This document shows positions 22,912 to 34,868 of a DNA stretch of 64,000 nucleotides, one piece after another; position 1 is the stretch's first letter, and each line of letters opens with the position of its first letter. Both the position numbers and the translations under genes were made by a program. The notes under the pieces were generated by a model. It did not search any database. It saw only the letters and a program-made list of their open reading frames with translations, and had not been told where the DNA came from. The DNA is taken from contig JAQFVV010012537.1 of the NCBI GenBank assembly GCA_028023455.1, positions 622,001 to 686,000 of the forward strand, read 5' to 3'. This stretch comes from Epiperipatus broadwayi. Taxonomy: Eukaryota > Onychophora > Udeonychophora > Euonychophora > Peripatidae.

Positions 22912-23360
22912 AAAGAAAAGCACATGCTAGGGAAGGACCTTCAAAAATTGCAGGCCACTGAAATACAAAAATGGACTATGTACAGTAATTCAACTCACTA
23001 TCTTACTATGGAAGAAAAATGAACATATAATTACAGAAAATTTTGAAAGTGGTGTGGGTATCATCGATTTAAATACAAAAAGTTATGGATGGAAATACCT
23101 ACATGTTGTAACAAACTTTAGATTTAATTATATCCCCCTGTATATGCAATATAAGCCTATTAAATGTACCTAGCAGAAAATAAGCAGTGAAATAATAGAA
23201 ACTAATTCTAAGACTGAGTAATAAATTTATTTAATATTCCTTCTAGATTGTTTTCAAATAGTTATAGTTACAATGAGTATAAATCTGTAGCCACAAAAAT
23301 CATAATAAAGAAAAGGATATGATGTAAGCTCAAAAGCAACTTATTATGAAAGCAAATTGC

Positions 23361-23597
23361 AGAAATCAGAATGTAAGGAGGTCTAAATATGAATTCAGAA
23401 TTGGAGACAGAGTGTGAATAAAAACTTCATATCCTAGTAAACCACAGGAAGGTAAATATCATAAGTTTAGTAATACATATGAGGGACTATATACCATCAT
23501 TAAGCGAACACGTCCCAATGCATTTTGGGTAAACCTAGGAGGAGAGGTCCGAGGCACATATAATGCCCGTATCTTAAAGCCTTATTTTGGATGTTAA
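23361..23597 (+). pseudogene. Integrase C-terminal (GPY/F-type) remnant
   Basis: A reading in one frame from 23361 with a TGA at 23415-23417 and a natural TAA at 23595-23597. It contains FRIGDRV before the stop, then NTYEGLYTIIKRT and finally ARILKPYF. These are the hallmarks of the small beta-barrel and closing LKPYF of Ty3/gypsy-class integrases. The TGA sits where tryptophan is usual (DRVW), consistent with simple decay. Confidence 0.82.
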
Positions 23598-24727
23598 TAA
23601 CAATTCAGGATATCAGGAAAATGTTAACATAGCTGAGATATATATAAAGAAAGGTGTACTTTTTAACAATAGCAAGAGAAATGTATAAAATAAAAAATAT
23701 ATATGTGTATAAATGCATCTATATAGTACAGGATTAAGGATATTAAGTTTGATGAGGTTATTTCACAAATAACACTTAGAAGCAATCATGGGAATACCTA
23801 GGGACTAATTAAAACAGACATGATTTGATATTTGGCTAGACCTTCAAAATCCAATAAGCCTCAAAGAAGCATGGAGAAAGTTGGCAAATAATTTCATGTA
23901 TCTTCTGTAACACACACATTCTTAGTTATGCCTCCATTATAAAACCATCAAAGTGCTAAATCCAGCACACTATTTGAATTTCCTAAAACTAGCTGTTAAA
24001 TAATAAAAAAAATGTTAGAAAGATAGGAAATTGACATAGCAACTCTTTACCAAACCCAAAATAATCATACATTCTTAACATACCCGTGAGTGCTAAAATT
24101 TAAAATCCAGATTAAAATTTTAACTCTGTTAAGGAGAGGGGTGTTGAAAGAAATGATTTACAACCAACCATTATACTTATCCCAGTTTTTCTCAATGTTT
24201 GAATTCAGGCCAATTGATAGGCAAATAGTTTATTCTACATACTTGTTTATATACATGAAGTATAGATATAAACTAATATTTTAATCTATTTTGAAAAATT
24301 AATTTTTTTTTCTTCAATTGATATCATTAACAACAAAAACAATTAATTGACTGCTTAGCTGGCTAACAACTAAACCATCACAACATAAAGAAAAGTCTAT
24401 TTTTTTTTTTTAAAAAAAAAACAAAAAAAACTGTTCGGTGTTTAAAAACAGTAAAGATATGAAATTTAAAACTCAATGTCTATATTTTAAAATAAATATA
24501 AAATCTTTATCATTTGGTTAAGAAGGAAAGTGGAAATTTAATCTTAGCTGCTAAAGCAACAAACTTCAATATATAATGAATAGGAATGAACTAATGATTT
24601 AATTTATTCTACAAGCTTTAATTCATTGTTATGGAAATAAGAAAAAAAAAGTGAAATGACTTGAAATTGTTTCTTTTAAGCCATTTTTTTTTGTATATAT
24701 TGAAGCCATAATATAAATAATAGTCTT
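23598..24727. other. AT-rich non-coding sequence
   Basis: This lies between the integrase-tail remnant and the right 0.8-kb repeat. No gene was seen. A poly-T/poly-A junction sits at about 24401-24430. If the flanking repeats are LTRs, this would be the 3' untranslated part of the element. Confidence 0.4.
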
Positions 24728-25551
24728 TGGTAAAGTAGTCATTACAATGTATTTGGGTGTTCCACGGTCAGCTTCGATATCATTATAAAATTATCCATCA
24801 AAATGTCTATTTACAAAGTGCTGGTGAATATCAATCTTCAGTGGATTTATGCTATATGTTCAGAAGAGATAATGGGTATGTGTTTGCTCTTAACCAAGTA
24901 ATATGAAATATATAGATATCAACAGAGTTAGTGAACAAGAACGTTATGCATGGAGATTGGTATTCAAGTTTATAAACTCTTAACTGTGGACAAATGCTTG
25001 CTTTCCTCAGGATATATATATATATTGATTCACATGATTTTTATTTTTGTTATTTCATTATTTGCAATTTCATGTATTGTGATTTTTTTGTTTTTTTGTA
25101 TACTCAACTTTGTCTTCAAATTCAGTCACCTGCATTTTCAAAGTGAGAGCAGTTATTTGATATGTATCAATATGTTGATATATAAAAGGGGAAAGGGATC
25201 ATAGTCAATAAATATGTATAATTATAATAAAAGTAAATTTACAGATCCCTCTGGAAGTTCAGCACTGGATTCATCAAAGTGACCTCAAGTAAGGTTTTTT
25301 TATAATCAACATTAAGTGCAGATTCTAGAACAAACAAAATTATATTACTTACTCATAATTTTTTAATAATATTTACTTGTAATTGTTTTATTTTTGAGTG
25401 CACAATTAATCAACTTGAGTAAATGGTCTTTTTCTTATTTTTCACTAAATTTAATATGACTTACACACACATATAGATGGGAGTGGGACTATATATATAT
25501 CTAAAACAATTAAAAATATATTTACTCCAACATATAAATATCATTGTAATA
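24728..25551 (+). repeat. 0.8-kb dispersed repeat, right copy (possible LTR)
   Basis: Same orientation and ends as 18487-19258. It differs by many substitutions, by loss of about 20 bases near the start, and by an insertion of about 65 bases (24983-25045) absent from the left copy. The ATATAAAAGGGGAAAG box and AATAAATATG are retained. The divergence shows these are old. Confidence 0.6.
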
Positions 25552-25984
25552 CACCTGGTTCTCCTTTTATGTGGATTATTTTAATGCGATTTTGAAGTTA
25601 TGCGATTCATGTTTCTTCTTAATATCTTTCATATTTCACTATATTTATTAGATATCAAGAAATTTAAATTATTAATAACTTATTTTGACTTGAAAAAAGT
25701 ATTTCAAAAATATAACATTATATTAGCAGCTAACGTGAATATGGCCTGAAGCTGTACTTAGAATATTAGCTTCTATGTAAATAACCTACTTATACTAATG
25801 AGTAAATAATAATAATAGATTTATATTTACATATAAAAATATCGCAATAAATAATCAAAAATTTTAAACTTTTAAAACGTATTTTGTTAATTATAACAGA
25901 AATAAATAATTTTTTAGATTTTTAAAATAAATAATAACAAAGAAAAGTATCTCCTAACTACTATATCTTCTGAATTGCCCAGGA

Positions 25985-27465
25985 TTTTAAATGAAAAAGT
26001 GAGATATGCAATTTAATTTATGAGGAAGAGAAAAACTCCAGGTAATGAGGGAATTATAATTGATATCTTAAAAGAAGCAGAAGCAATAGAAATTTTTTTT
26101 GCAAAGTTATATACCAAATGTCTAAATGATAAAGATGTTCCAGATGATTGAAAGAATGCAGTACTAATATTAATAAAGGTGATAAGGAAGATATTGGAAA
26201 TTACAGACCTACCAGTCTTTTATCAGTCCTATACAAAATTTTTACAAAAATAATTACAATCATCTACAGAGAATTCTGGATTTTAACCAACCAAAAGAAC
26301 AAGGTGGATTTAAAAGTGGTTTTAATACAATGGATCTTATCTAAGAATTGAAAAAAGATATAGAAAGTTCCAATAAATATGAACTGCCATTATGCTTTGG
26401 ATTTGTAAATTATGAAAAACCATTTGATTCTATAAGCATTTTTTCAGTGATTAAGGAATTGGATCATCAAAATATAGATCCAGGTTATTGTCATGTTTTG
26501 AATAATATTTATAAAAACATAACAGCAACAATTAAATTATATATTGATTCTATGAAGATTAACATTTAGAAAGTTGTAGACAGGGTGACTCCATATTTCC
26601 AAACTTTTTACAGCAGTTTTGCAAGAATAAATAAATATAAGAATAAAGTAAATGGAGATTGAGTTTTGCCTGTTTTAAATGGAGATTATTTAAATCATCT
26701 AGATTTTGAAGATGATGTAATTGTTTTTGCAAGTAATGCTTTAGAGTTTCAAGTAATGTTGCAAAAGTTATCAGATGAAAGTAAGAAAGTAGAACCAAAT
26801 GTAAAAAGACTAAAGTGATGTTCAATAAATTTTCTCGAAGAAAATAAAGTTGATGATGATGAGTTAGAACAAATTACCAACTACAGATATTGTTGTTAGG
26901 TTATTACTACAGATGGAAACACAATTGATGAAATTAACAATAGAATTAAACTTGATTGAAGTGCTTTGCTAGAAATAATAGTAAAAAAAAATATGCTTAT
27001 ATGTTTAAACAACAAGGTTTTTAATAAATGTGTTTTACTAGTTTTTACTTATGGATCTGAGATTTGGATATTTAATAGAAAAACAATACAGAGACTTCAG
27101 ACCATTCAACAAAATATGAAAAGACTCATAGTAGTAGTAACAAAAAGAGATCAGAAACAAAATACATGAATGAGAGGACAAATTGACAGAATTAAGAGAT
27201 TGAAGTGGAGTTGAGCTGAACATATTGCTATAAAAAAATGATAATAGATAGACAGTTAAAACCTTAAATTGATTCCAAGAGATTGTAAAAAAAACCTAGA
27301 AATTATTATATGAGATGCAAGATTGAAATAAGGAAGTATACTGGGGTGATGTGGAGAAGAGAAGCTAGATAGATATTGAAAAAGATGGATTGAACTTGTA
27401 TGACAGACCTTCATCTTGCAGTGGATCAATAATGATTGAAAATGATAATGAACATGATACTAGTG
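25985..27465 (+). mobile_element. RTE-like LINE remnant (reverse transcriptase region)
   Basis: A heavily mutated reverse-transcriptase-type sequence. Recognisable blocks in shifting frames are NYRPTSLLSVLYKIFTKII (26200), FGFVNYEKPFDSIS (26400; the family usually has YEKAFDS), FEDDVIVFA (26710; family FADD), FTYGSEIWIFNRKTIQRLQT (27045) and the C-terminal KRLKW..AEHIA block (27195). The 3' end DRPSSCSGSI-like motif matches the fragment at 63341-63892, so both belong to one family. Many stops and frameshifts; not functional. Confidence 0.82.
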
Positions 27466-27755
27466 ATTATAATCAAAAGAGATTAAACATATAAAAATAA
27501 TGATTCTATTAAATTATAAAATTTCTAAAAAATTTATATAGAAATATATACATGATGACAATAATAAAAACAAAAAAAAAATGTATGAAAAAGAAAAAAT
27601 ATATATCTAATAATGAGACTGATGTTTATTTCAGCCAACTCACTGCCTTTCTTTAAAAGATAGCTCTACTTTTTGAAGAAAGTCAATTATTCTCTGAAAT
27701 ATTTGAGTAATGAGTCACATTCTTAGATACATGTTATTCACATAGATATATTTAC

Positions 27756-27821
27756 CTTCCATAGCACCTGTAATTTCTTTTATATACCCGTACCCATCAG
27801 GGCAAAGCAAATTGAAAGTAC
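27756..27821 (-). CDS. Fibrillin-like gene, exon for the end of the TB domain and linker
   Basis: A 66-bp minus-strand exon preceded by AATATTATAG and followed by GTAAATA. With the split codon from the upstream exon it encodes STFNLLCPDGYGYIKE and then ITGAME. The cysteine in LLCP is the eighth cysteine of the TB domain begun in the exon at 31696-31845, and the C-P-x-G-x-G pattern is the usual TB-to-EGF linker of fibrillins. Both ends are phase 1, so it joins in frame to the neighbouring exons. It is short and would easily be missed by gene prediction. Confidence 0.88.
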
Positions 27822-29801
27822 CTATAATATTTAAAAATACATTTATCTTTGCAGTTTAATTAATAAAATGTAATTTACAATAAACTATTTATTAATTTAA
27901 ATATATATTTATATATTATTATGAAAGTTATATTATTATAATAAGATAATATCCACATTTTAGTATTAATGTTTATGATTCTACTGCAGAGTCAATAAAT
28001 TGTCAGTCTTTAATAATGAGCCAAATGTATTTTCAATGCTGAGCATCATAATCATAGCAAAACTAATTTGCTATTTATTATTAGAAAACATATATTATAT
28101 ATTTTAGTCATTCTTATTAAAAATGATTCGTTTATCGTTTCAATTTTTTACATAATATTTCTTCATAAAAATATTTATAAGCAAAAATTTTGAAGCATCT
28201 TTTTTTCAATCATATTTTCTATGATCTTTATCATGTGCTTTTTTTTCGCTCCTTTGAAATCAATAGAACCTTTCCATTTCCTACTATTTTTATTAATCAA
28301 TGACAATGATTTATTCACATCAAGTAGTATCATATAAATAATTTAATAATTCAATGTCCAAATATCCATGTTAAGATTTACATGAAAAATTCATGTCTTA
28401 CATAAACTAATAAGACCATTTCAAGTCTCCCCCCCGCCCCCCCCCCAAAAAAAAAAAAAACAAAAAAAAAACAACAAGATAAAAACTAAGCTAGAAATGA
28501 GTGTTATTATGACTATACAAATCTTTCTGTGGATCACAAATATGTCCACATATAGAATATATTGATTTATTTTCTGTTTATTCGATATTTTATGATGCTG
28601 TCTTTTAATTTCTTCTACAAATAATCTTTCTTTTTGAAATATTTCAGCATAATGTCTAATTGTAGCTCTCTAATATATTTTATTCTCTGCCATATCTTTC
28701 CAATGGAGACCATTAACATGTTCTTTATTAGAGTATCTTTGAAATAACACTTATAGTATAAATAGTGACACCCTCTTCCACATAAAAACCATGCTTATGT
28801 TCACAATATAATACCTTTTTAGATAGTATTATATTGTTTGTTCATTTTACATATCAAGTCTAATAAAGGTGTGATTTTACAATAATGGAATTCAGCAAGT
28901 TTAAAAATATAATAATTTTATAATCTTGGTATTATATTTTTTAAATTTTGCAGAGCATCTTTAAGTGAAACTTTTCTAATACCTTTATGTTGCATTAATA
29001 AGGTGTTCAAGTTTTACTTACATACAATATTTATTATGTAAAACAATTGCTTTATATATAAGTTAATTGACATAACACATTGAAGTCATTGAAGCATCTC
29101 ACCATTTAAATCCATCTTTCAATTTTTAAAACTACCAAGATATTACAAATGATTTTCATTTCAAGTTGATAACCATTCAAGCTAAAAGTTGCTATGAATT
29201 TCTCTTCTGTCACTAGCTGATAAAGAACTTGAATTTTTCAAATATTGATTATAAAGCCAAAATATTTCTATATTGAATTCAAAACATTAACAACTTTCTG
29301 TAAATTGTTTTTTTGGAAAGGCAACAATAACACAATTATCAGTACAAAATCCAGAATCCTACAAAATGAAGTTTTTATTTTTACTTTTAATTGATTGAGA
29401 TTAATTCCACCATCAAACCCTTATCTTGATCCCTGTTTCATTAAACCACTATAAACAATTACCTAAACAATTTCAAAGACATAAAAATAAAAAAAACAAT
29501 GATGGAGCAAGTGCACATCCTTGTTTATACACTAAGTTTCATTTCAAATATATAAGATTATTCACCTGTAGTAATAGTACTTCCTTTCCTACCTCATGTA
29601 GAAGCTGTGTAATATGAAACTTTGGTGCACAACTAACTAACTTTAAAACTTTTTATAACTCTGTTTAATTGGGTCAAATACTTTAACCAAATCAATACAT
29701 AAATAACTCTTTTTTTACTTGACATTATTTTTCATTTATCTGGGCAACAAAAATTATATCCATATTACAGTAATAAATTCACCATTCAACATATCTATCC
29801 A
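27822..29801. other. Intron sequence with a homopolymer patch
   Basis: Part of the roughly 3.9-kb intron between exons 31696-31845 and 27756-27821. It contains a low-complexity tract at 28429-28475: seven C, one G, ten C, then A runs broken by single C. No gene was seen. The 29426-29617 reading frame is unsupported. Confidence 0.6.
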
Positions 29802-30141
29802 GTGCAAGCCTTAGTAATCAATGGATGCAAAAAGGTTTGCACACAAAATCTCTATTTAGTGCCCACACATTCACTATCTCCAGATTAGTTTCTAGCTTGT
29901 AGCCTTTATCAGTGAGGAGGCTTGGATCTGAGAGCACTGCACTGAGATCTTAGGATCTAATGCAATCCTCCAGCACCCATCTTTTAACTATTTAGTTAAC
30001 TATAAAGTTAAAATCTTGGTTGCTCCTCACTGATGAAAGCCATAAGCTAGAAACTAGTCTGGAGATATTGAATGAGTAGGCACTAGATAAGATTTCTATG
30101 CACAAAAACTTCTTGCATCCAATGATTGGTAAGGCTTACAC
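29802..30141. repeat. Long inverted repeat (foldback or MITE-like)
   Basis: Arms at 29802-29918 and 30023-30141 are imperfect inverted copies: GATTAGTTTCTAGCTTGTAG against CTAGAAACTAGTCTGG, and GTGCAAGCCTTA against TAAGGCTTACAC at the outer ends. The arms of about 118 bp are separated by about 104 bp. No clear target duplication was found. A third, half copy lies near 63013-63085. Confidence 0.85.
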
Positions 30142-31309
30142 AGGGTGATATTACTCTATAGAGAGTTTGCTACTGTATTAACAGCTTGTGTTAGCATAGG
30201 AAATAGTGATCATTTGATAATTTAGTGGTTAAATATCCATATTACTTTTTGATTTTTTAATATATTGAATCTCCGATAATCATTCATTTATGATTGTGAG
30301 CAACAAACTCAACAAAAACTTGTAAGCATATTTGCTGAAATAAATAATGTAGAATCTGAACACATACAACATTATACAAACTCTTTATTTTGCATTAACT
30401 TTTTTATACAGAATTGTAATAAATTAAAATCAATTAAAGTTAAATTTCTATTGAGATATTGATGATAAAATCTATATTATTATCATTATGCATAATGTTT
30501 CTTAATTTAATCAATAATAAAAAGATGGTAATTTTCATTTCAAATATATTTCTTCAGCTTTTCAACCACAGCAAAACAACTAAGAATAAGATGCATTATG
30601 AATCCTAGTAACAATAAACTCTAGATTGTAATTATCAGTTTAATCTTGGTCCAGGAATAAAATTTTATATAATATTCAGTTTGTTATGAAATTTTTAAAT
30701 AATCCAAGTATTTATAACTTTATTAAAATTAAATATCCTAGTAAAAATTGATGGCAGCTATCAGTATTTAAAGCTGTCAATCTATGAAACTAGAAAATCT
30801 ATCAACATGCTTTATAATGGTGTTAAAAAAATATCACTTCTCAACGAATAGTAAAAATTCATCATTAAATGTCATAATTTTAATTTCCTCCTCTACGTAA
30901 GGCAGACAAGTATTAGCAAGAAGATATCAAGTAGAATGAGAAATAACATAAAAAACAAATGTTAAAACAAAAGCTTTCTTTAGATCTAGTTACATGTAGA
31001 AAAATCAATTAAGTAATTAATATATATTATATTAGTACCTAGATATATTCAAAATCATAAGTCTCTTGAATGTTTATTACAATAACATCTGATATAAAGA
31101 TTTTATGAACAAAATGCTGACTTACATAAACTTTCACAACATTCTAATAAATATTCCATATAAGAAGATTATGTATTCTTTTCATTAACATTATTATAAA
31201 ATTAAGAGTTTACTTACCATTAGTAACTTATGTTTCATCAGTAATAAATTTGGAAACAGTTATATGCAATAATTTTTATAAGTCATTCATTAGACTAAAG
31301 GTTATTCAT
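30142..31309. other. Intron sequence
   Basis: No feature recognised; AT-rich. Confidence 0.5.
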
Positions 31310-31313
31310 TTAA

Positions 31314-31521
31314 TGAATAATATTTCTCTAGTATAATTTTCACTACATTACCCTCATGCATGATAGGGACTGGTTTCTATCAACTTTTAACATCTTGTGG
31401 GAAAGTGTAATCAGGTAATATGTTTATGATTACACTCCTCTACAACTTGTTAAAAGTAGATAAAAACTAGTTCCCTATCTTGAGTGATGTAGTGGAAATT
31501 ACATTACAGAAATATTATTCA
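31314..31521. mobile_element. Palindromic MITE with TTAA flanks
   Basis: A 208-bp near-perfect hairpin. The left arm starts TGAATAATATTTCTCTAGTA and the right arm ends AGAAATATTATTCA; internal GATAGGGACTGGTTTCTATC pairs with GATAAAAACTAGTTCCCTATC. TTAA lies on both sides (31310-31313, 31522-31525), the target duplication of piggyBac-type transposases. It sits in an intron of the fibrillin-like gene, 175 bp downstream of the TB exon (minus sense). No coding capacity. Confidence 0.82.
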
Positions 31522-31695
31522 TTAAGTTATATGCAATATTTTGGTGTTTATTGCTAATAACATTATTTAACTTTATTGCTTCTGAGATTTTTTTTCAATT
31601 TTTTTTTTTCCAATCCCAAATTAAAGTTTTATTTTTGTTAATATAAAAGATTATATAAGTGAAATTTGCATGAATAAAATAATATAATTTCTTAC

Positions 31696-31845
31696 TAGCA
31701 TGTGGTTCAGGACAAACTTCACAAGGAAGAGCTCCCCAAGCTTGCCCCCGTGTACAACAGCACTGAGATCTTGTCATATTAACAGGTCTAGGACTGCCGC
31801 AGAATCCATTTTCAAATTTATCATAGCAAAAACTTAATCTTATAT
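31696..31845 (-). CDS. Fibrillin-like gene, eight-cysteine (TB) domain exon
   Basis: A 150-bp minus-strand exon with acceptor TTATTTAG and donor GTAAGA. With its split first codon it encodes DIRLSFCYDKFENGFC, then the triple cysteine in SQCCCTRGQAWG, then PCEVCPEPHA. Seven of the eight TB cysteines are here; the eighth is on the next exon (27756-27821). The lead-in DIRLSFCY and the CCC motif are diagnostic of TB domains of fibrillin and LTBP, which bind TGF-beta pro-complexes or organise microfibrils. An N-x-T sequon (NMT) precedes the CCC. Phase is 1 at both ends. Confidence 0.94.
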
Positions 31846-31970
31846 CTAAATAATGTAAAAATAAAACAGTAATAATAAAAAACAAATTTTTTTACAGTTA
31901 GATATTCTGCTTATTTTAATATCAATTTATTAAAAACATTTTATTGCTTAAAATATAATAGAATTCATAC

Positions 31971-32096
31971 CTGAACATTCTTTGCCATTACTAGAGAGAA
32001 TAAATCCAGAAAAGCAAGTACATACAAAACTTCCATCTGTGTTTCTGCATATACCATTATAACAAAGCTGAGGAATTGTTGCACATTCATTAATAT
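31971..32096 (-). CDS. Fibrillin-like gene, calcium-binding EGF exon upstream of the TB domain
   Basis: A 126-bp minus-strand exon with acceptor ATATTTTTAG and donor GTATGAA. It encodes DINECATIPQLCYNGIC, then CRNTDGSFVCTC and a closing NGKECS. It has six cysteines, the D-I-N-E calcium-binding start and the N-T-D-G-S-F segment. The intron to the TB exon is only 125 bp, the shortest here. Joining it to the TB exon regenerates the GAT codon for aspartate. No further exon was seen upstream to position 64000, so the next 5' intron is either very long or contains exons I missed. Confidence 0.94.
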
Positions 32097-34854
32097 CTAA
32101 AAATATTTACGAGTAAAGCAATTTAGCTAATAAGTAAAAATAATAAATAAATTATTGCAACATGATATTTAAAAAACCCATTAAGTAATAATTAATGATA
32201 ATGATTAATTGTTAGTATTTTTGTAAAATTGGAACATGTTTTTTTTCTTTATCTAATTTTCTCTCCAAATTTTAATTGTATAGGACCTTTTCATAATAAA
32301 CAATCCACTCTTCAAAGTCAAAAAAAAAAAAAAATCACTTATAATCAATCATGAATACAAGTCAACTAGAAGAAGTTAGTACTATAAGAAGACCAATATA
32401 ATTAAAAAAAACCATAGAATAAGTGCACAAATCCAGCTTTTCAAAGTCAAAACAAATAAAAAATATGAGCTTAATAATATAAAGAACATTGAAAAATCAT
32501 GTATTTTTGCAGGATAAAAAATGATCATAAAATGCTAAGAAGGAGATGTCATTCATTCAACATAATGTACAAGTAATCAATCCACAAGATATATTCATTT
32601 TACTATTAGAAAATCATGATTTAATTACTATTTTTCTGTTATCAAAAGCTATCATTCATTTTGTTACTAAAGCCTAATATCAACATAATGTAACAGGCAT
32701 ATCTCCAATTTAACATATATAACTTATTATTCTCCTTTAATCTAACTAATGATGGACATATAGTTGCCATCAAACGTGTGTGTAACCAAATTCTTGGTTC
32801 GCACCATTTAGTAATATGAATTTAATATTCATTTTATTTATCACACACAAAATAATGGATCTATCCCAGTAAGATAACTCCCTTAAGATAGATATATTTA
32901 ACTGTCACCAGTGTATTTATGAGTATCGACTTATCGATCTCAAGCACCAATCTATTAGATACAGTAAGAATAACACCAATAACCTTTACACATTGATTCC
33001 TTGTATATTCATTTGAGATATTCACGCAACCTGCTCCAACTCAGTATTTCAGGGGGAATGGTGATGGCACTGTTAGAGCCCATACATTGTTCATGAGCAA
33101 GAAGTTATGACAATTTCATTTGAGTAATTTTTATGATACATATAAAATCTTTTTCCCATACCTTTCTGTAAAATAGGTGAATAAGATCTAATTCTAAATT
33201 TATTAGAATTGGTTATTCCATCAATCCAAAAGAATTTATTTACTTTATAAACCCTCTATATTACTAATTGTATAAATTTGGCCAAAATCCACACAAATAT
33301 GCATAAAACAAATAAGTAAATGATTATAACTATAAAAATAATTATGTATATATTATGAGAAGACATATATCAAAAATATTTTATTTATTGATGCCCTAAA
33401 ATTTAATAGTGATACAATATGCTCAAACAATTTAAATATAATGATTAATATACTAATTATGTTTAATTCTTTATTACATTTAAGACATATTTGATAAATA
33501 TAAAACATTTAAAAATACATATATAAGAAGATAATATTTTTGTTACCGGGAATGGATAAAATTACCACATGTCAGTAAACTTGCATTTAGAAGACTGGCC
33601 ATATTCATTATTATGAACAGTTCATTCTTTGTTTCTTTTCTGGATGTTCAATCTTCAGTTGAAGATCACATTTAAGATTTCCTTTTGTCAGCATAAGTCT
33701 TTAAAGCAACATTTGAGTGATAGACAGGTGGCAGGTTTCCAATGATTTACATTTACAGGGTACTAGGTAGGAGTACAACACACTTTAGCTTTACTTTACT
33801 CTTTCATAACTTTTTTTTCAGTCTTTGGTTTTCCTCATTTGTCCTTTTTACAGCTTAATAAATATTTTTTCTGTCTTTTTTATACTCCAATCCACCTACC
33901 TGAATTTTCTTCTCAGATCTTTCTTTTTCTTCCATTTCTTTAAATCAATTGCAGAAAAAAAATACAAATATTTGGCATACAATATATTTTCAATCTGATA
34001 ATATTTTAATTGATATTCTTACTATTTATCAGATTGCTTTAAAATAAAATTATTTCTGATGTTTATCTGCTTTGATCAAAAACTATTTTTGTACATTTAC
34101 ATCTGCATTCTTTTGTCAGATTATAAAATTTGAACAAAACTGGAAAAATAACCTTTTACTGTAAATGTAGATTTTCCAAGAATTTGGATATATAACAGTG
34201 GAAAGACGAATAAACAAGACAAAAAAAAAACTATATATAGAGAGCATCTTTATCTCCAAATTCCAGATTTATTTTATAGTGATAATAAAAAAAAATGTTG
34301 TAGTTCAGTAATTTCCAAATTAGATTTTATGTATTATTAACACAAATTATTTATTCTTCTTTTTAAATGTCTTCTCATAAAGAAAATATCTATCTTTCCA
34401 TATATATGTATGTTGGTTATATGTTGACCAAACATATATATATATGCCAAATTTAAGTAAAGGTTTAATGATAGCTCTTGTAACAGGGTTTGAACCTGGA
34501 TCCTGTTACAATACTCCCTGCCCCCCATTCAGAAGCCTTCAAAATGTGGTTGTCTTATTTTGATGGCTCTTAAATATTACTTTAAATTTGACACTTGCAT
34601 GATAGCACATGTTTGAGGAATCTGGCAATTATACATACTTTACTTCTGTACTAAACTAAGGAGGCTGACATCCTTTAGATGCTATAATTAATAAAATTTA
34701 TATGTAAATGTAGATGTTTAGATTTCCAAATTATTTTTATTTAAATACTATAATTTATATAATTTATTTAAAATAAAATTTGTTTTAAAAATATTGCCTC
34801 ATAATTACAATAATTCTGCATGTAATGAGATTATCTTTATCCATAGTATCCTGT
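32097..34854. other. AT-rich non-coding sequence, probable intron
   Basis: No exon or intact repeat recognised. A small hairpin around 34481-34509 (TAACAGG... CCTGTTA, enclosing GGTTTGAACC) resembles a tRNA T-arm on the minus strand, but no A box accompanies it. Confidence 0.45.
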
Positions 34855-34868
34855 CGACTGCGCCAATT
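34855..34868 (-). other. Primer-binding-site motif next to a possible solo LTR
   Basis: On the minus strand, TGGCGCAGTCGACAGG begins at 34865 and its first 11 bases are identical to the primer-binding site of the gypsy-class element (2049-2059). Two bases upstream (minus sense) the flanking sequence ends GGACACAGCA, a plausible LTR end in CA. The LTR would therefore occupy plus-strand coordinates from 34868 upward, but its other end was not identified. No gag was recognised downstream. Confidence 0.5.

Noticed and set aside
22920-23165. Envelope-like reading after the first integrase tail
   Set aside because: Hydrophobic, but with no fusion, cleavage or transmembrane pattern that I can defend.
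34481-34520. tRNA T-arm-like hairpin with GGTTCAAACC
   Set aside because: No A box or cloverleaf around it; a short chance hairpin fits as well.
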